64,000 nucleotides of DNA from Chlorobium sp. (GTDB lineage: Bacteria > Bacteroidota > Chlorobiia > Chlorobiales > Chlorobiaceae): contig JANQHQ010000026.1 of assembly GCA_028282595.1 (NCBI GenBank), positions 110,764 to 174,763 on the forward strand. The letters are read 5' to 3'. Made by a program: the position numbers and the translations under genes. The notes under the pieces are model-generated. The model did no database searches. It had not been told where the DNA came from and saw only the letters and a program-made list of their open reading frames with translations. This document shows positions 62,449-64,000 of the stretch, one piece after another. Each line of letters opens with the position of its first letter. Position 1 is the first letter of the stretch.

Positions 62449-63900
62449 ATGTCCAGGAAAATAACTATAGAACCGGTAACCCGTGTTGAAGGTCACGGAA
62501 AAGTTACCATACATATCGATAACGAAGGCAACGTACAGCAAACGAGGCTCCATATCGTAGAATTTCGTGGATTTGAAAGATTCGTTCAAGGCAGGCCTTA
62601 TTGGGAAGCGCCTGTATTGGTTCAACGGCTTTGCGGTATTTGTCCGGTTTCTCACCATCTGGCTGCGGCCAAAGCGCTGGATGTCATCGTTGGTGCCGGA
62701 ACAGGTGAGGGCTTAACCCCAACCGGTGAGAAAATGCGCCGATTGATGCATTATGGACAATTTTTCCAATCACATTCGCTGCATTTCTTCCATCTGAGTT
62801 CTCCTGATTTTCTTTTTGGATATGATGCTGATCCAGCGATCAGGAATATCATTGGTGTGGCAATGGAGCACAAGGAGCTTGCCGTTCAAGGTGTCATGAT
62901 GCGAAAATTCGGCCAGGAACTCATCAGAGCAACTGCAGGTAAAAAGGTTCATGGAACAGGCGCTGTTCCGGGCGGCATCAATAAGCACCTCAGTATTGAA
63001 GAACGCGATGAATTTTTAAGCGGTGCTGATCCACTGAATGCTGATAAAATGGTTGACTGGTCACAGGAAGCATTGGATTTCTTTAAATCTTATCACGCTC
63101 AAAATGCTGATTTCATAGATAACTTTGCACAGTTCCCATCCAACCACATGAGTTTGGTTCGTAAAGACGGCGCCTTGGATATTTACCATGGCAAGTTGAG
63201 AGCTGTAGATACAGAAGGGAACAAAATCCTGCACGATATTGACTATCAGGATTATATCGATTATATCGAGGAGGAAGTCAAGAATTGGTCATATATGAAA
63301 TTCCCTTACTTGAAAAACATCGGTAACGAGAACGGCTGGTATCGGGTCGGGCCTATGGCGCGTCTGAATGTATGCGACTTTATTCCAACTCCACTGGCAC
63401 AAAAAGAATTTGAGATTTTCAAAGCTTATACAAATGGCAAACCAAATCATATGTGCCTGCACTATCATTGGGCCCGTTTGATAGAAACCCTTCATGCCGC
63501 CGAAGTAATTCGTGATTTATTGAATGACCCGGATCTCTTGAAAGACGATTTGGTGGTCAAAGGAACCAAGCAAAAAGAAGGTGTCGGTTTGCTTGAAGCA
63601 CCCAGAGGCACACTCTTCCATCATTACCGTATCAATGATGATGATCAGATTGATATGGCAAATCTTATTGTTTCCACAACGAATAATAATGAGCCTATGA
63701 ACCGTTCGGTTAATTATGTGGCTAACGCAATGATGAACGGTCAACCTGAGATCACCGAAGGAATGATGAATGCGGTTGAAGTCGCCATCAGAGCTTATGA
63801 TCCATGCCTGAGTTGTGCCACACATGCGCTCGGGCAAATGCCTCTGGAAATTACGCTTGTCAATAACCGTGATGAGATCATGGACCGGAAAACAAAATAA
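62449..63900 (+). CDS. hoxH: HoxH, large subunit of bidirectional [NiFe] hydrogenase
   Basis: A 483-residue catalytic subunit. The two cysteine motifs that bind Ni and Fe are RLCGICPVSHHLAAAKALD near residue 60 and DPCLSCATHALGQMPLEI near 460. About 24 residues follow the final histidine, so the protein is made as a precursor that a HoxW-type protease would trim. The Hyp maturation genes and hoxW are not in the window. The stop codon at 63898-63900 touches the first base of another GGGCACC-ended element. Confidence 0.96.
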   Translation: MSRKITIEPVTRVEGHGKVTIHIDNEGNVQQTRLHIVEFRGFERFVQGRPYWEAPVLVQRLCGICPVSHHLAAAKALDVIVGAGTGEGLTPTGEKMRRLMHYGQFFQSHSLHFFHLSSPDFLFGYDADPAIRNIIGVAMEHKELAVQGVMMRKFGQELIRATAGKKVHGTGAVPGGINKHLSIEERDEFLSGADPLNADKMVDWSQEALDFFKSYHAQNADFIDNFAQFPSNHMSLVRKDGALDIYHGKLRAVDTEGNKILHDIDYQDYIDYIEEEVKNWSYMKFPYLKNIGNENGWYRVGPMARLNVCDFIPTPLAQKEFEIFKAYTNGKPNHMCLHYHWARLIETLHAAEVIRDLLNDPDLLKDDLVVKGTKQKEGVGLLEAPRGTLFHHYRINDDDQIDMANLIVSTTNNNEPMNRSVNYVANAMMNGQPEITEGMMNAVEVAIRAYDPCLSCATHALGQMPLEITLVNNRDEIMDRKTK

Positions 63901-64000
63901 GGGCACCTCTATTTATTTATTCCGCGTTTCAATTGCTTCGTTGTCCCGACGAGTCGGGATCAAAATCCTCATCCCGACCTGTCGGGACTCCGGTTTCGAA
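63901..64000 (+). mobile_element. GGGCACC-ended element, left 100 bp (runs off the window)
   Basis: It begins GGGCACCTCTATTTATTTAT immediately after the hoxH stop and carries the palindromes TCCCGACGAGTCGGGA at 63944 and ATCCCGACCTGTCGGGA near 63971, ending at the edge in ACTCCGGTTTCGAA. It is almost the same as 10115-10215. The far end and its duplication are outside. Its orientation is opposite to the degenerate copy before hoxF. Confidence 0.8.

Noticed and set aside
59073..63900. ATAA directly inside both element copies that bracket hox, as if a duplication
   Set aside because: The two copies are inverted, so the same end faces inward; equal inner flanks are not a target duplication and are probably chance in AT-rich DNA.
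1..64000. CRISPR arrays, tRNA or rRNA genes and prophage modules
   Set aside because: Reading the gaps gave no regularly spaced repeats, no cloverleaf with a T-loop consensus and no phage structural genes.

Overview
The window is high-GC (by eye well above 50%) and most likely comes from a green sulfur bacterium (Chlorobiales) or a close relative. The pointers are a complete menaquinone branch beside a sulfide:quinone oxidoreductase, a ParA/ParB pair, a DUF5683 protein and dapB in one block, and no sign of plasmid or phage backbone. This placement is an inference from gene content; no rRNA or photosynthesis gene is present to confirm it.

Layout: 1-5488 holds the end of menD followed by menH, menB, menC and menE in one overlapping operon. 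A convergent sulfide:quinone oxidoreductase (5548-6774) would use the quinone this operon makes. 7242-8943 is an AT-rich accessory island with a coiled-coil membrane protein and a ParE/RelE-type toxin with its small antitoxin. 9033-10112 is an old-yellow-enzyme reductase whose Shine-Dalgarno sequence has been cut away from its start codon by a 182-bp inverted-repeat element. 10368-14055 is a minus-strand block: membrane protein, dapB, DUF5683 protein, parB, parA. 14137-19884 carries an alkyladenine glycosylase, MgtE, an ETF-quinone oxidoreductase homologue, mnmA and an esterase. 19975-25981 has B12-dependent metH tail-to-tail with B12-independent metE, and metE is preceded by a cobalamin riboswitch. 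26381-32134 has two different L,D-transpeptidase-type proteins, a lipoprotein, a membrane protein, a rhodanese and a DUF2278 protein. 32357-37550 groups transketolase, 6-phosphogluconolactonase, glucose-6-phosphate dehydrogenase and 6-phosphogluconate dehydrogenase, that is, the oxidative pentose-phosphate route. 37576-41980 carries a hybrid histidine kinase and a GluR0-like channel. 42187-58816 is a mixed set: GCS2-like ligase plus deacylase, GT4 glycosyltransferase, deacylase, OMP, patatin, aldehyde dehydrogenase, Lon-like protease, Usp, MarC, TrmH-type methylase, U32 protein and a clostripain-family lipoprotein.

59233-63900 is a markedly AT-richer operon for a bidirectional NAD-linked [NiFe] hydrogenase: a HoxE-HoxF fusion, HoxU, HoxY and HoxH (group 3d layout). 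It looks transferred.

The most striking signal is a family of small non-coding elements with GGGCACC ends, internal CCCGA...TCGGG palindromes and 4-bp target duplications. One copy is inserted exactly at the start codon of the old-yellow-enzyme gene. Another is inserted in the last codons of hoxF and rewrites its C-terminus. Further copies lie at both edges of the hox operon. One end of the element carries ATAGAGGTGCCC, which can act as a portable ribosome-binding site.
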